From: Sphingomonas metalli
Lineage (GTDB): Bacteria; Pseudomonadota; Alphaproteobacteria; Sphingomonadales; Sphingomonadaceae
Direction of reading: 5' to 3'
Assembly: GCF_014641735.1 (NCBI RefSeq)
Contig: NZ_BMIH01000003.1
Location: forward strand, 496,001-560,000
DNA: 64,000 nt
Part shown: in pieces, positions 1 to 7,495 of the stretch
How positions within the stretch are numbered: position 1 is the first letter of the stretch
Layout: each line of letters begins with the position of its first letter
The notes under the pieces: model-generated
Told to the model about the DNA's origin: nothing
The model's input: only the letters and a program-made list of their open reading frames with translations
Database searches by the model: none
Program-made: the position numbers and the translations under genes

Positions 1-73
1 GCGAACGGCCATTCGAGCCGTGCCAACAACCCCGCGCGTGACTTGCGCGGCGTCCATCCCTAGATCGCCCGCC
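1..73 (+). other. Window edge, possible tail of an upstream gene
   Basis: Frame 1 is open from the window edge to a TAG at 61-63, so these bases could be the last 20 codons of an upstream gene. The fragment is too short to recognise. No Shine-Dalgarno sequence is visible before mtaB. Confidence 0.2.
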
Positions 74-1267
74 ATGTCACCTCCGACGCCCGAGGTCGTC
101 AGCCTCGGCTGCCGGCTCAACATCGCCGAAAGCGAGACGATCCGCGCGATGATCGCCGGGCGGGACATGGTCGTCGTGAACAGCTGCGCGGTGACCGGAG
201 AAGCGGTGAAGCAGAGCCGTGCCGCCGTCCGCCGCGCGCGTCGCGAGCATCCCGGTGCCGAGATCGTGGTGACCGGCTGCGCGGCGACGATCGACCCGCA
301 GGGCTTTTCCGCCATGGCCGAGGTCGCCCGGGTCGTCCCGAACGGGGCCAAGCTCGCCCCCGCCAGCTGGCAGGCCGACGCGGTGCCGCCGGTGGCCTTT
401 TCGGGCCATGCCCGCGCCTTTGTCGAGGTGCAGAACGGCTGCGATCATGCCTGTACCTTCTGCATCATTCCGCTTGGGCGCGGCGCGAGCCGGTCGAGCC
501 CTGCCGGCGCGGTCATCGACCGCATCCGTGCGCTGGTGGCGGCCGGCCACCGCGAGGTGGTGCTGACCGGAGTCGATCTGACCAGCTACGGACCCGACCT
601 GCCCGGCGCCCCGACGCTGGGGCAGCTTGTCGAGCGGATCCTGACGCTGGTGCCCCAAATGGAGCGGCTGCGCCTCTCGTCGCTCGACTCGGTCGAGATC
701 GATGAACGGCTGTTCGACCTGATCGCGCACGAGCCGCGCGTGATGCCGCATCTGCATTTGTCGCTGCAGGCGGGCAACGATCTGATCCTCAAGCGCATGA
801 AGCGCCGCCATTCACGGCAACAGTCCGTCGCGCTGGTCGAACGCCTGCTGGCGGCGCGACCGGACCTCGCGATCGGCGCCGACTTGATCGCCGGCTTCCC
901 GACCGAGGACGAGTCGATGTTTGCGGAAACGCTGGCGCTGATCGACGATGCGCACATCGTGCACGCGCATATCTTCCCCTACTCGCCGCGTGCCGGCACC
1001 CCCGCGGCGCGGATGCCGCAGGTCGCCCCGGCGGTCCGGCGCGAGCGCGCGGCACGCCTGCGCGAGGCGGCGGCGCGGCGGCGCCAGGCATGGCTCGCCT
1101 CGATGATCGGCAGCGAGCAGGCGGTGCTCGTCGAACGGCCGGGCACCCGCGGTCATGCCGGCAATTTCGCCGACGTCCATCTTGCCGCGCCGGCGGAACC
1201 CGGCGCGATCGTGCGCGTCCGGATCGACGCGGCCATGCCCCATCATCTCATCGGAACACGGATATGA
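74..1267 (+). CDS. mtaB: tRNA threonylcarbamoyladenosine methylthiotransferase MtaB
   Basis: Radical-SAM methylthiotransferase that converts t6A37 to ms2t6A37 in tRNAs reading ANN codons. The 397-residue protein has the UPF0004 domain first, with cysteines C13 (SLGCRLN), C38 (NSCAVT) and C69 (TGC), which bind the auxiliary cluster. The radical-SAM triad CxxxCxxC follows at C123, C127 and C130, and the C-terminus holds a TRAM-like region. An upstream ATG at 20 would add 18 unconserved-looking residues, so the ATG at 74 (MSPPTPEVVSLGC) is preferred. The stop overlaps the ftsY start by 4 bases, suggesting one operon mtaB-ftsY-yciB. Confidence 0.93.
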   Translation: MSPPTPEVVSLGCRLNIAESETIRAMIAGRDMVVVNSCAVTGEAVKQSRAAVRRARREHPGAEIVVTGCAATIDPQGFSAMAEVARVVPNGAKLAPASWQADAVPPVAFSGHARAFVEVQNGCDHACTFCIIPLGRGASRSSPAGAVIDRIRALVAAGHREVVLTGVDLTSYGPDLPGAPTLGQLVERILTLVPQMERLRLSSLDSVEIDERLFDLIAHEPRVMPHLHLSLQAGNDLILKRMKRRHSRQQSVALVERLLAARPDLAIGADLIAGFPTEDESMFAETLALIDDAHIVHAHIFPYSPRAGTPAARMPQVAPAVRRERAARLREAAARRRQAWLASMIGSEQAVLVERPGTRGHAGNFADVHLAAPAEPGAIVRVRIDAAMPHHLIGTRI

Positions 1268-2199
1268 GTACGACACCATCGTGGCATGAGAAGCTACTCG
1301 GCGGCTTTCGCCGCACTTCGGACCGGCTGATCGGCAATCTGGCGGGGCTCGGCGGCGCGCGGCTGGACGACGACACGCTCGACGAGATCGAGGAGGCCCT
1401 GATCGCCTCCGACCTTGGTCCGGAGACCGCAGGGCATATCCGCACGCGCCTGTCGGAAGGGACGTTCGGTCGCGACATGGAGGAACTGGGCATCCGCCTC
1501 GTCGTCGCGGAGGAGGTGGAAAAGGCGCTGGCCAAGGTCGCGACCCCGCTCGAGATCGATGCCTTCCCCCGGCCGCAGGTGATCCTGGTCATCGGGGTCA
1601 ACGGATCGGGCAAGACGACGACGATCGCCAAGCTCGCGCACCTGTTCATGGAGCAGGACTATGGCGTGATGCTCGCCGCGGGCGACACCTTCCGCGCGGC
1701 GGCGATCGGGCAGCTGCGGACCTGGGCCGAGCGGGTCGGCGTGCCGATCGTCACCGGCAAGGAAGGCGGCGACGCCGCCGGCATCGTCTACGAGGCGGTG
1801 AAGCAGGCTACGGCGACGGGCATCGACGTGCTGATCGTCGATACGGCGGGGCGCCTGCAGAACAAGCGCGAACTGATGGACGAACTCGCCAAGATCCGCC
1901 GCGTGCTCGGCCGCCTCAATCCGGAGGCACCGCATGACGTGGTCCTCGTGCTCGATGCGACGACCGGGCAGAATGCGCTGAACCAGATCGAGGTGTTCAA
2001 GGACGTGGCGGGCGTGACCGGGCTGGTGATGACCAAGCTCGACGGCACCGCGCGCGGCGGCGTGCTGGTCGCGGCCGCGGAGCGCTACGGCCTGCCGATC
2101 CATGCGATCGGGGTCGGCGAGGGCATGACCGACCTACGACCGTTCGACGCCAGCGAAGTGAGCCGGATCATCGCCGGCGTCGAAAGCGCCCGCAAGTGA
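1264..2199 (+). CDS. ftsY: Signal recognition particle receptor FtsY
   Basis: SRP GTPase that docks ribosome-SRP complexes at the inner membrane. At 311 residues it is a short FtsY: the long acidic A-domain of the E. coli protein is missing and the helical N-domain starts almost at once. The NG domain carries the P-loop GVNGSGKTT at about 111-119, DTAGR, and TKLDGTARGG. The start is the ATG inside the mtaB stop; a longer reading from 1090 would lie inside mtaB and is rejected. The partner SRP RNA lies at about 28.2 kb in this window. Confidence 0.96.
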   Translation: MSTTPSWHEKLLGGFRRTSDRLIGNLAGLGGARLDDDTLDEIEEALIASDLGPETAGHIRTRLSEGTFGRDMEELGIRLVVAEEVEKALAKVATPLEIDAFPRPQVILVIGVNGSGKTTTIAKLAHLFMEQDYGVMLAAGDTFRAAAIGQLRTWAERVGVPIVTGKEGGDAAGIVYEAVKQATATGIDVLIVDTAGRLQNKRELMDELAKIRRVLGRLNPEAPHDVVLVLDATTGQNALNQIEVFKDVAGVTGLVMTKLDGTARGGVLVAAAERYGLPIHAIGVGEGMTDLRPFDASEVSRIIAGVESARK

Positions 2200-2879
2200 A
2201 CGCCCCATCCGCAAAGGGCTCGCCCGGTCTGCGCATGGCGGTGGACTACGCTCCGCTGCTGGTCTTCTTCGCGGTCAACTTCTTCGCGCCCGCCGAGCCG
2301 ATGATGCGGCTGGTCGCGGGGTTCAGCGGCATGCTGTCCGACATGGACCGGCTCGGCGCGCTGGTGATCGCGCGGGTGATCTGCGCGACGACGGCCTTCG
2401 TCCTCGCGACGATCGTCGCAATCGTCGTGTCGCGGGTGAAGCTCGGCCACGTGTCGCCCATGTTGTGGATCTCGGGCGTGCTCGTCGTCGTGTTCGGGGG
2501 CCTGACGGTCTATTTCCACGACCCGCGCTTCATCCAGATGAAGCCGACCATCGTCTATGCGACCTTCGCCGGGGTCCTGCTATTCGGCCTGCTGACCGGC
2601 CGGCCGCTCTTGGAAGGGCTGCTCGGCACCGCCTATCCCGGCCTGACGGCGGAGGGGTGGCGGAAGCTGACGCGCAACTGGACGCTGTTCTTCATCGGCA
2701 TGGCGGTGCTGAATGAGCTGGTCTGGCGCTCGGCGACGTGGGACTTCTGGGTCGGGTTCAAGCTGTGGGGCGCGATCCCGCTGACGCTGGGATTCGCGAT
2801 GGCGAATATCCCGATGCTGATGCGGCACGGCCTGACGGCAGCCGACGGTGCGGTGGAGAAGGAATTGCCGCCGGAGTGA
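2196..2879 (+). CDS. yciB: Inner-membrane septation protein YciB/IspZ
   Basis: Small polytopic inner-membrane protein of the YciB/IspZ (septation protein A) family, linked to cell-envelope and division functions, biochemical role unsettled. About six hydrophobic segments are visible, and the family signature NWTLFFIGMAVLNE near residues 167-180 is present. The GTG at 2196 overlaps the ftsY stop (GTGA) and gives 227 residues, somewhat long for the family; an ATG at 2235 gives 214 and starts closer to the conserved region (MAVDYAPLLVFF). Its position after ftsY supports co-transcription. Confidence 0.9.
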   Translation: MNAPSAKGSPGLRMAVDYAPLLVFFAVNFFAPAEPMMRLVAGFSGMLSDMDRLGALVIARVICATTAFVLATIVAIVVSRVKLGHVSPMLWISGVLVVVFGGLTVYFHDPRFIQMKPTIVYATFAGVLLFGLLTGRPLLEGLLGTAYPGLTAEGWRKLTRNWTLFFIGMAVLNELVWRSATWDFWVGFKLWGAIPLTLGFAMANIPMLMRHGLTAADGAVEKELPPE

Positions 2880-2919
2880 AGGCGCGGCCGGCTGTTTTCG
2901 CGCGCCGCTGCAACTTATC

Positions 2920-3014
2920 GTCACCCCGGACCTGTTCCGGGGTCCACGGCGCCGCACACTCGATCGCCTGATCCTTGGCGGCCCCGTGGATGCCGGGACA
3001 AGCCCGGCATGACG
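2920..3014. repeat. Double-hairpin palindromic repeat (REP-like)
   Basis: Two inverted half-elements face each other between yciB and sodB. The left arm (2920-2950) contains CACCCCGGACCTGTTCCGGG and the right arm (about 2985-3014) contains CCGGGACAAGCCCGGCATGA. Each arm folds into its own hairpin, and the arms also pair with each other over roughly 30 bases with several mismatches. Dispersed elements of this type are frequent between sphingomonad genes. Copy number cannot be judged here: no second copy of this subtype was noticed in the window. Confidence 0.7.
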
Positions 3015-3035
3015 GAGCTGTAATAGCTTAGACGT

Positions 3036-3066
3036 AAAATAAGGGGCGGACCGTTCGACCCGCCCC
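3036..3066 (-). terminator. Rho-independent terminator of sodB
   Basis: Read on the minus strand, a 7-bp GC stem (arms 3060-3066 and 3043-3049, GGGGCGG/CCGCCCC) is followed by TTATTTTA. It lies 11 bases past the sodB stop and fits an intrinsic terminator. Confidence 0.72.
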
Positions 3067-3076
3067 CCTCCACCTC

Positions 3077-3688
3077 TTACTTAGCGACCGCGTCGTAGCG
3101 CTGGCCGACCGTGTCCCAGTCGACCACATCCCACCACGCCTTCAGATAGGCGGCGCGGTCGTTCTTGTAGGTGAGGTAATAGGCGTGTTCCCACACGTCA
3201 TTGCCGAGCAGCGGCGTGCCGCGCTCCTGCACCACGTCCATCAGCGGGTTGTCCTGGTTCGGGGTCGACGTGACCTTCAGCTTGCCCGACTCGTCGGCGA
3301 TCAGCCACGCCCAGCCCGAGCCGAACTGGCCCGCGCCCTTGGTGTTGAACTCGTCCTTCAGCTTCTCGAGGCCGCCGAAATCGCGCTCGATCGCCTCGGC
3401 GAGCTTGCCCGAGGGCTGACCGCCACCGGCCTTCATCGACTTCCAGAAGAAGTCGTGGTTCCAATAGCCGCCACCATTGTTGCGGACCAGCGGCGGCTGC
3501 GACGAGATGTTCGAGAGGATTTCCTCGATCGTCTTGCCCTGCAGCGACGGGTCCTTCTCGACGCCCTCGTTCAGCTTGTCGGTATAGGCCTTGTGATGCT
3601 TGTCGTGGTGGAACGTCATCGTCTCCTTGGAGATCGTCGGCTCCAGCGCGTCATAATCATAGGGCAGCGGGGGCAGTTCGAAAGCCAT
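3077..3688 (-). CDS. sodB: Superoxide dismutase, Fe/Mn family
   Basis: Disproportionates superoxide; 203 residues, no signal peptide, so cytoplasmic. Metal ligands are H27, H78, D164 and H168 (DVWEHAYYL). The residues that usually separate the metal types point to manganese: the Fe-type Gln position four before the second His is Gly (G74 in GGGYWNH), and a Gln is present at the Mn-type position (Q145 in TPNQDNPLM). Annotators commonly call such alphaproteobacterial proteins SodB, so the symbol does not imply iron. It stands alone, with its own terminator. Confidence 0.95.
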   Translation of the reverse strand: MAFELPPLPYDYDALEPTISKETMTFHHDKHHKAYTDKLNEGVEKDPSLQGKTIEEILSNISSQPPLVRNNGGGYWNHDFFWKSMKAGGGQPSGKLAEAIERDFGGLEKLKDEFNTKGAGQFGSGWAWLIADESGKLKVTSTPNQDNPLMDVVQERGTPLLGNDVWEHAYYLTYKNDRAAYLKAWWDVVDWDTVGQRYDAVAK

Positions 3689-3754
3689 GGGGCATCTCCT
3701 AATGGGGTCGCGCGGAGAAACGCGCGCCGACCCCGATTGGTCCAGCCGCCCGCG

Positions 3755-4798
3755 TTACGCAACCGTTCCGATCAGGTCGTGCCGCCGCAACGCGTGGCGC
3801 AGCTGATCGTAGGACAGGCCCAGCGCCTCCGCGGTATGCCGCTGGTTGAAGCGATGCTCGGCCAGGCTCCTGGCCAGCAGCTCCCGCTCGAAGCGCGCGA
3901 CGCGCGACTTGAAGTCCGACGGGCCCACCTCGCAGGCCGCGACCTCGTCATGGTCGTCGCCCGCCGCCGGTTCCGGTGCCTCCGGCTGGGCTGCACGGGC
4001 GGCAGCGGGAGACTGGGCCTGCGGACGATAGGGGGAGGCGAAGGGGTCGATCTCGATCCGGTCGATCGGCCCACCCTCTTCCCAGCGGTACACGGCCCGC
4101 TCGACGACGTTGCGCAGCTCGCGGACGTTGCCGGGCCAGCGATAGCCGGTCAGTGCCTCGACGGCATTGGGCCCGAAGCCGTACCAGCGATCGCGCCCGA
4201 GTTCGGCGGCCATGCGGCGGCCGAAATGGTCGGCGAGGATCGGGATGTCGCCCTTGCGGCTGCGCAGCGGCGGCAGCGTCACCACCTCGAAGGACAGCCG
4301 GTCGAGCAGGTCGGCGCGGAATTCGTGCCGGTCGACCTTGTCGGGCAGATGCTCGTTGGTCGCCGCGACGATACGGACGTCGACGCGCACCGGGCGCGAC
4401 GAGCCGATCCGGGTGATCTCGCCATATTCGACCGCCCGCAAAAGGCGCTCCTGCGCGCCCATCGACAGGGTGCCGAGCTCGTCGAGGAACAGCGTGCCGC
4501 CGTCCGCCTCCTCGAAACGGCCGGTGCGCGCCTTGGTCGCGCCGGTGAAGGCGCCCGCCTCGTGGCCGAAAAGCTCCGCCTCGATCAGCGTCTCGGGCAG
4601 GGCGGCGCAGTTCATCACCACTAGGGGCTGATCCCAGCGCGGGGACAGGCGGTGGAGTCGCTCGGCGACGAGTTCCTTGCCCGTCCCGCGCTCGCCGATG
4701 ACGAGGACGGGACGGTCCAGCGCGGCGGCGCGACTGGCGCGTTCGAGGGCATCCAGGAACGCCCCCGACTGACCGATAACCTGGCTCGTCCGTTCCAT
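3755..4798 (-). CDS. pspF: Sigma-54 activator PspF of the phage-shock response
   Basis: Enhancer-binding AAA+ protein that opens sigma-54 promoters. At 347 residues it has no N-terminal receiver, as expected for PspF, which is held off by PspA instead. Visible are the Walker A GERGTGKE, the sigma-54-contacting GAFTGA loop, Walker B-like LFLDELG and an R-finger region, then a Pro/Ala-rich linker (about 255-290) and a Fis-type helix-turn-helix near 320-340 (RHTAEALGLSYDQLRHAL). The start is the ATG at 4798 (MERTSQVIGQ); 50 upstream codons run into the promoter region. It is divergent from pspA, the standard arrangement. Confidence 0.93.
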   Translation of the reverse strand: MERTSQVIGQSGAFLDALERASRAAALDRPVLVIGERGTGKELVAERLHRLSPRWDQPLVVMNCAALPETLIEAELFGHEAGAFTGATKARTGRFEEADGGTLFLDELGTLSMGAQERLLRAVEYGEITRIGSSRPVRVDVRIVAATNEHLPDKVDRHEFRADLLDRLSFEVVTLPPLRSRKGDIPILADHFGRRMAAELGRDRWYGFGPNAVEALTGYRWPGNVRELRNVVERAVYRWEEGGPIDRIEIDPFASPYRPQAQSPAAARAAQPEAPEPAAGDDHDEVAACEVGPSDFKSRVARFERELLARSLAEHRFNQRHTAEALGLSYDQLRHALRRHDLIGTVA

Positions 4799-4859
4799 TC
4801 CCAAGGATTGGCGCAAAATCCCAATGTTGCGCAAGCCGCCAATCGATCGCAGCGACCAT

Positions 4860-4881
4860 TTTCCGTCGAATAGCACGGAAA
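4860..4881. promoter_or_regulatory. Inverted repeat between pspF and the psp promoter
   Basis: Perfect 7-base arms TTTCCGT (4860-4866) and ACGGAAA (4875-4881) separated by 8 bases, about 20 bases upstream of the -24 element. It could be an activator (PspF or IHF-assisted) or repressor site. It is closer to the promoter than typical enhancer sites, so the role is open. Confidence 0.35.
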
Positions 4882-4898
4882 TCCGCCATTTCCGGCAC

Positions 4899-4915
4899 TT
4901 GGCACGCACCGTGCA
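4899..4915 (+). promoter_or_regulatory. Sigma-54 (-24/-12) promoter of the psp operon
   Basis: TTGGCACG at 4899-4906 and TGCA at 4912-4915 match the RpoN consensus TGGCACG-N4-TTGC, with the invariant GG (4901-4902) and GC (4913-4914) ten bases apart. It faces the small ORF at 4966 and pspA, with pspF divergent behind it. The expected start of transcription is near 4926. Confidence 0.88.
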
Positions 4916-4965
4916 AAGCCTTGGACATACCGCCACGGCGGACAACAAGGATCACGGAGGAAATC

Positions 4966-5109
4966 ATGTTCAAGGATCTCGCCACCAAGTTCGCCGCCCT
5001 CGCCCTGACCGTCGTCACCAGCGCCACGCTGGTCATCGGCGCGGTCGGACCGGCGCAGGCGGGTGCGGGCAAGACCGCAGTCGCCATGGCGACCCGGATC
5101 GTGGCATAG
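4966..5109 (+). CDS. 47-residue secreted or membrane peptide leading the psp operon
   Basis: Not a recognised family. A strong Shine-Dalgarno GGAGG (4956-4960) sits 5 bases before the ATG. The peptide begins MFKDLATK, continues with a hydrophobic stretch (about 10-27) and ends a signal-peptide-like part with GPAQA, after which only about 15 residues remain (GAGKTAVAMATRIVA). It is the first gene after the sigma-54 promoter and lies 37 bases before pspA, so it should be induced with the phage-shock genes. It may be a secreted peptide, a membrane-inserted peptide or a leader that tunes pspA translation. Confidence 0.68.
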   Translation: MFKDLATKFAALALTVVTSATLVIGAVGPAQAGAGKTAVAMATRIVA

Positions 5110-5146
5110 TCGCATGGACATCGCTTCCGCCCCTCAGGAGTTCATG

Positions 5147-5818
5147 ATGGGAATCTTCAGCCGAACCCGCGACATCGTCGCCGCCAATTTCGCCGATCTG
5201 CTCGACAAGGCAGAAGACCCGGCGAAGATGATCCGGATGATCATCCTCGAAATGGAGGAGACCCTGGTCGAGGTCCGGGCCTCGGCGGCGCGGACCATCG
5301 CCGACCAGAAGGAGATGCGCCGGCACATCGCCAAGCTGGAGCAGCTTCAGACGAGCTGGACCGAGAAGGCGGAGCTGGCGCTGTCGAAGGATCGCGAGGA
5401 TCTGGCCAAGGCCGCGCTGGTCGAGCGGCAGAAGGCGACCGACATGGCGGACCAGCTGACCGCCGAGGTACAGGTGCTCGACGACGCGCTGCGCGCTTCG
5501 GAGGAGGACATCGCCAAGTTGCAGGCCCGCCTGCGCGAGGCGCGCAACAAGCAGTCCAACATCCAGACCCGCATCGAGAGCGCGAACAACCGCTATCGCC
5601 TGCGCGACATGTACGCCGGGCCGAAAACGCAGGAAGCGTTCAGCCGCTTCGGCGAACTGGAACGCCGGGCCGACGAGGCGGAGGGCCGCGCGGAAGCGCT
5701 GGGCCTGGGCGTCACCAAGTCGCTGGAGGACGAGATCGCCGAGCTGCGGCAGAGCGATCGGGTCGACGCCGAACTGGCCGCGCTGAAGGCGCGCCTGTCC
5801 GGCAAGACGGAGGGCTGA
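5147..5818 (+). CDS. pspA: Phage-shock protein PspA
   Basis: Peripheral inner-membrane, ESCRT-III-like coiled-coil protein that inhibits PspF and, under stress, binds damaged membrane. The 223-residue protein starts MGIFSRTRDIVAANF with the amphipathic helix, then is helical throughout with long heptad-rich segments (about 25-145) and the conserved region around AEDPAKMIRMII. CAGGAG at 5135-5140 sets ATG 5147 rather than the ATG one codon earlier. It is the main effector of the operon. Confidence 0.95.
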   Translation: MGIFSRTRDIVAANFADLLDKAEDPAKMIRMIILEMEETLVEVRASAARTIADQKEMRRHIAKLEQLQTSWTEKAELALSKDREDLAKAALVERQKATDMADQLTAEVQVLDDALRASEEDIAKLQARLREARNKQSNIQTRIESANNRYRLRDMYAGPKTQEAFSRFGELERRADEAEGRAEALGLGVTKSLEDEIAELRQSDRVDAELAALKARLSGKTEG

Positions 5819-5822
5819 TCCG

Positions 5823-6107
5823 ATGGAAGACGTGCTGGTTCCGATCGGGGTCGTCGGCATGCTGTTCATCGGCCTGCCCTGGATCGTCCTTCACTATGTC
5901 ACCAAGTGGCGCGCCGCTCCGAAGATCACCGAGGAGGACGAGCGGATGCTGGACGAGATGTACAATCTCGCCCGCCGCCTGGAGGATCGCCTCAACACCG
6001 TCGAGCGGATCGTCGCCGCCGACAATCCCGACTGGCGCCCCGGGCTGAACGCCCCGCAGACGCCGACCCAATACAGCCTCGACCGCACCCATAGCCGGAG
6101 CAACTGA
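5823..6107 (+). CDS. pspB: Phage-shock protein PspB
   Basis: Small inner-membrane protein that senses envelope stress with PspC and releases PspF from PspA. It is 94 residues, with an N-terminal membrane segment (about 6-27) and a cytoplasmic coiled coil (about 36-65). The C-terminal motif VERIVAADNPDWRPG corresponds to the LESILDAEHPNW end of E. coli PspB; about 20 extra hydrophilic residues follow. It begins 4 bases after the pspA stop. Confidence 0.9.
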   Translation: MEDVLVPIGVVGMLFIGLPWIVLHYVTKWRAAPKITEEDERMLDEMYNLARRLEDRLNTVERIVAADNPDWRPGLNAPQTPTQYSLDRTHSRSN

Positions 6108-6108
6108 G

Positions 6109-6489
6109 ATGGCCGCCCGCACACAATTCTACCTCAACAAGCAGGATGCCCAGTGGAAGGGCGTCTGCGCCGGGATCTCCGACTATACCGGGATCGACGT
6201 CCTCTGGGTCCGACTGGCGGCCGTGCTGCTGACGGTCACCGGCGCTGGCTTTCCCTGGGTGCCGATCAGCTACTTCGTGATCGCCTATTTCGCCAAGACC
6301 AAGCCGATCGGCCTCTACCAGTCCGACGAGGACCAGAAATTCTGGCAGGGCGTGCGCACCAATCCGAAGCGCTCGACCGCCGAGGTCCGCTCCAAGCTGC
6401 GCGACATCGACCGCCGGTTGGCCGACATGGAAACCCACTTCACCAGCCGCAACACCGCGCTGGCTGACGAGATCGACGCGCTGCGCTGA
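6109..6489 (+). CDS. pspC: Phage-shock protein PspC
   Basis: Inner-membrane stress sensor of 126 residues. The PspC domain occupies about 8-65 (WKGVCAGISDYTGID, then two hydrophobic stretches ending YFVIAYFAKTKPIG). A charged coiled coil follows and ends METHFTSRNTALADEIDALR, comparable to the MERYVTSDTFTL end of E. coli PspC. The last residues (EIDALR) recur at the ends of the small proteins encoded next. It starts one base after pspB. Confidence 0.92.
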   Translation: MAARTQFYLNKQDAQWKGVCAGISDYTGIDVLWVRLAAVLLTVTGAGFPWVPISYFVIAYFAKTKPIGLYQSDEDQKFWQGVRTNPKRSTAEVRSKLRDIDRRLADMETHFTSRNTALADEIDALR

Positions 6490-6524
6490 ATCCGCGCCGT
6501 CCAACAGAACAGGGGAGACGAACG

Positions 6525-6809
6525 ATGAGCTGGGGAGGACCGGGTTTCGTCATCGCGATCATCGCGATCTCGACCTTCGGCATTGTCATCAACAACTGGA
6601 TCCGGACCCGGCACGGCTATGCGCCGACCGACAACCGGGGCGGCCAGGACGCCGGTCCCGATGCGGACCGCAAGATCCGGCTACTGACCACCGACAATGA
6701 GAAGCTCGCCGGGCAGGTCGGCCGGCTGGAGGAGCGGATCGCGGTGCTGGAACGCATCGTCACCGACCCCGCCCACCGCACCGCCCGCGAAATCGACAGC
6801 CTGCGCTGA
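6525..6809 (+). CDS. Psp-associated membrane/coiled-coil protein 1
   Basis: Unnamed 94-residue protein. One membrane segment (about 7-26, FVIAIIAISTFGIVINNWI) is followed by a short polar linker and a coiled coil (about 52-94) ending AVLERIVTDPAHRTAREIDSLR. The tail matches those of PspC and the next three proteins. The shared architecture and position after pspC, 35 bases away with GGGGAGACGA before the start, suggest a duplicated PspB/PspC-like partner. A Psp function is inferred from context only. Confidence 0.8.
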   Translation: MSWGGPGFVIAIIAISTFGIVINNWIRTRHGYAPTDNRGGQDAGPDADRKIRLLTTDNEKLAGQVGRLEERIAVLERIVTDPAHRTAREIDSLR

Positions 6810-6832
6810 CGGGCCGACGAAGGAGATCTGGA

Positions 6833-7159
6833 ATGAACCCGGACACACTCGAAATCATCCGCATGCTGTTCCCGCTGATCGCGGTCATCATGCTCTTCGC
6901 GGTCGGCGGCTGGGTGCTGACGACCTGGATGCGGATCAAGAACGGCTATCCGCTCGACGGCGCCTGGGGCCAGGCCATCTACCCCCGCAAGGACGAGGAG
7001 TCGGTCGAACGGATCAAGCTCCTCAGCCAGGAGAACGCCCAGCTGCGGGCCGAACTCGGCTCGGTCAAGGACCGACTGGCCAATGTCGAGCGCATCGTCA
7101 CCGATGGCGGCACCCTGCTGAGCCACGAGATCGATCGCCTGCGCACCGCGTCGAACTGA
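6833..7159 (+). CDS. Psp-associated membrane/coiled-coil protein 2
   Basis: Unnamed 108-residue protein, the longest of the five. The membrane segment is about 9-33 (MLFPLIAVIMLFAVGGWVLTTW), then WMRIKNGYPLDGAW and a coiled coil from about 58, ending VERIVTDGGTLLSHEIDRLR plus TASN. The RIKNGYPLDG stretch resembles RTRHGYAP in protein 1, which supports duplication. AAGGAGAT lies just before the start. Likely part of the psp transcript. Confidence 0.8.
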   Translation: MNPDTLEIIRMLFPLIAVIMLFAVGGWVLTTWMRIKNGYPLDGAWGQAIYPRKDEESVERIKLLSQENAQLRAELGSVKDRLANVERIVTDGGTLLSHEIDRLRTASN

Positions 7160-7170
7160 GGAGCCGGATC

Positions 7171-7461
7171 ATGGACAAGCCCCTTTTCGTCATCGCCTTC
7201 TTCATGATCGTCGTGGGACTGCCGATCATCCTCGGCGTGGGCGGCGACATGTTCAAGCGCTGGCTGAAGCACAAGGAGACGATGTCGGCGGCGCTCAACG
7301 CGCAGACCGCGGAACGGGCGGCGCAATATGCCGCCCAGACCGAGCGGCTGGAGCAGAGGGTGCGGGTGCTGGAGCGGATCGTGACCGACCGTGGGCATGA
7401 CCTTTCCCAGGAAATCGAGCGACTGCGCGGCGACGAGCCATCGACGCCGCGGATCAACTGA
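7171..7461 (+). CDS. Psp-associated membrane/coiled-coil protein 3
   Basis: Unnamed 96-residue protein. The membrane segment is about 5-25 (LFVIAFFMIVVGLPIILGVGG), followed by a basic patch (MFKRWLKHKE) and a Gln/Ala-rich coiled coil. The motif VLERIVTDRGHDLSQEIERLR sits at about 67-87, then nine polar residues. The ATG at 7171, preceded by GAGGAG, is chosen; a longer reading from 6697 would overlap protein 2. It starts 11 bases after the previous stop. Confidence 0.78.
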   Translation: MDKPLFVIAFFMIVVGLPIILGVGGDMFKRWLKHKETMSAALNAQTAERAAQYAAQTERLEQRVRVLERIVTDRGHDLSQEIERLRGDEPSTPRIN

Positions 7462-7495
7462 CAAATATAACAACACATAGAGGGAGTTATAACCG

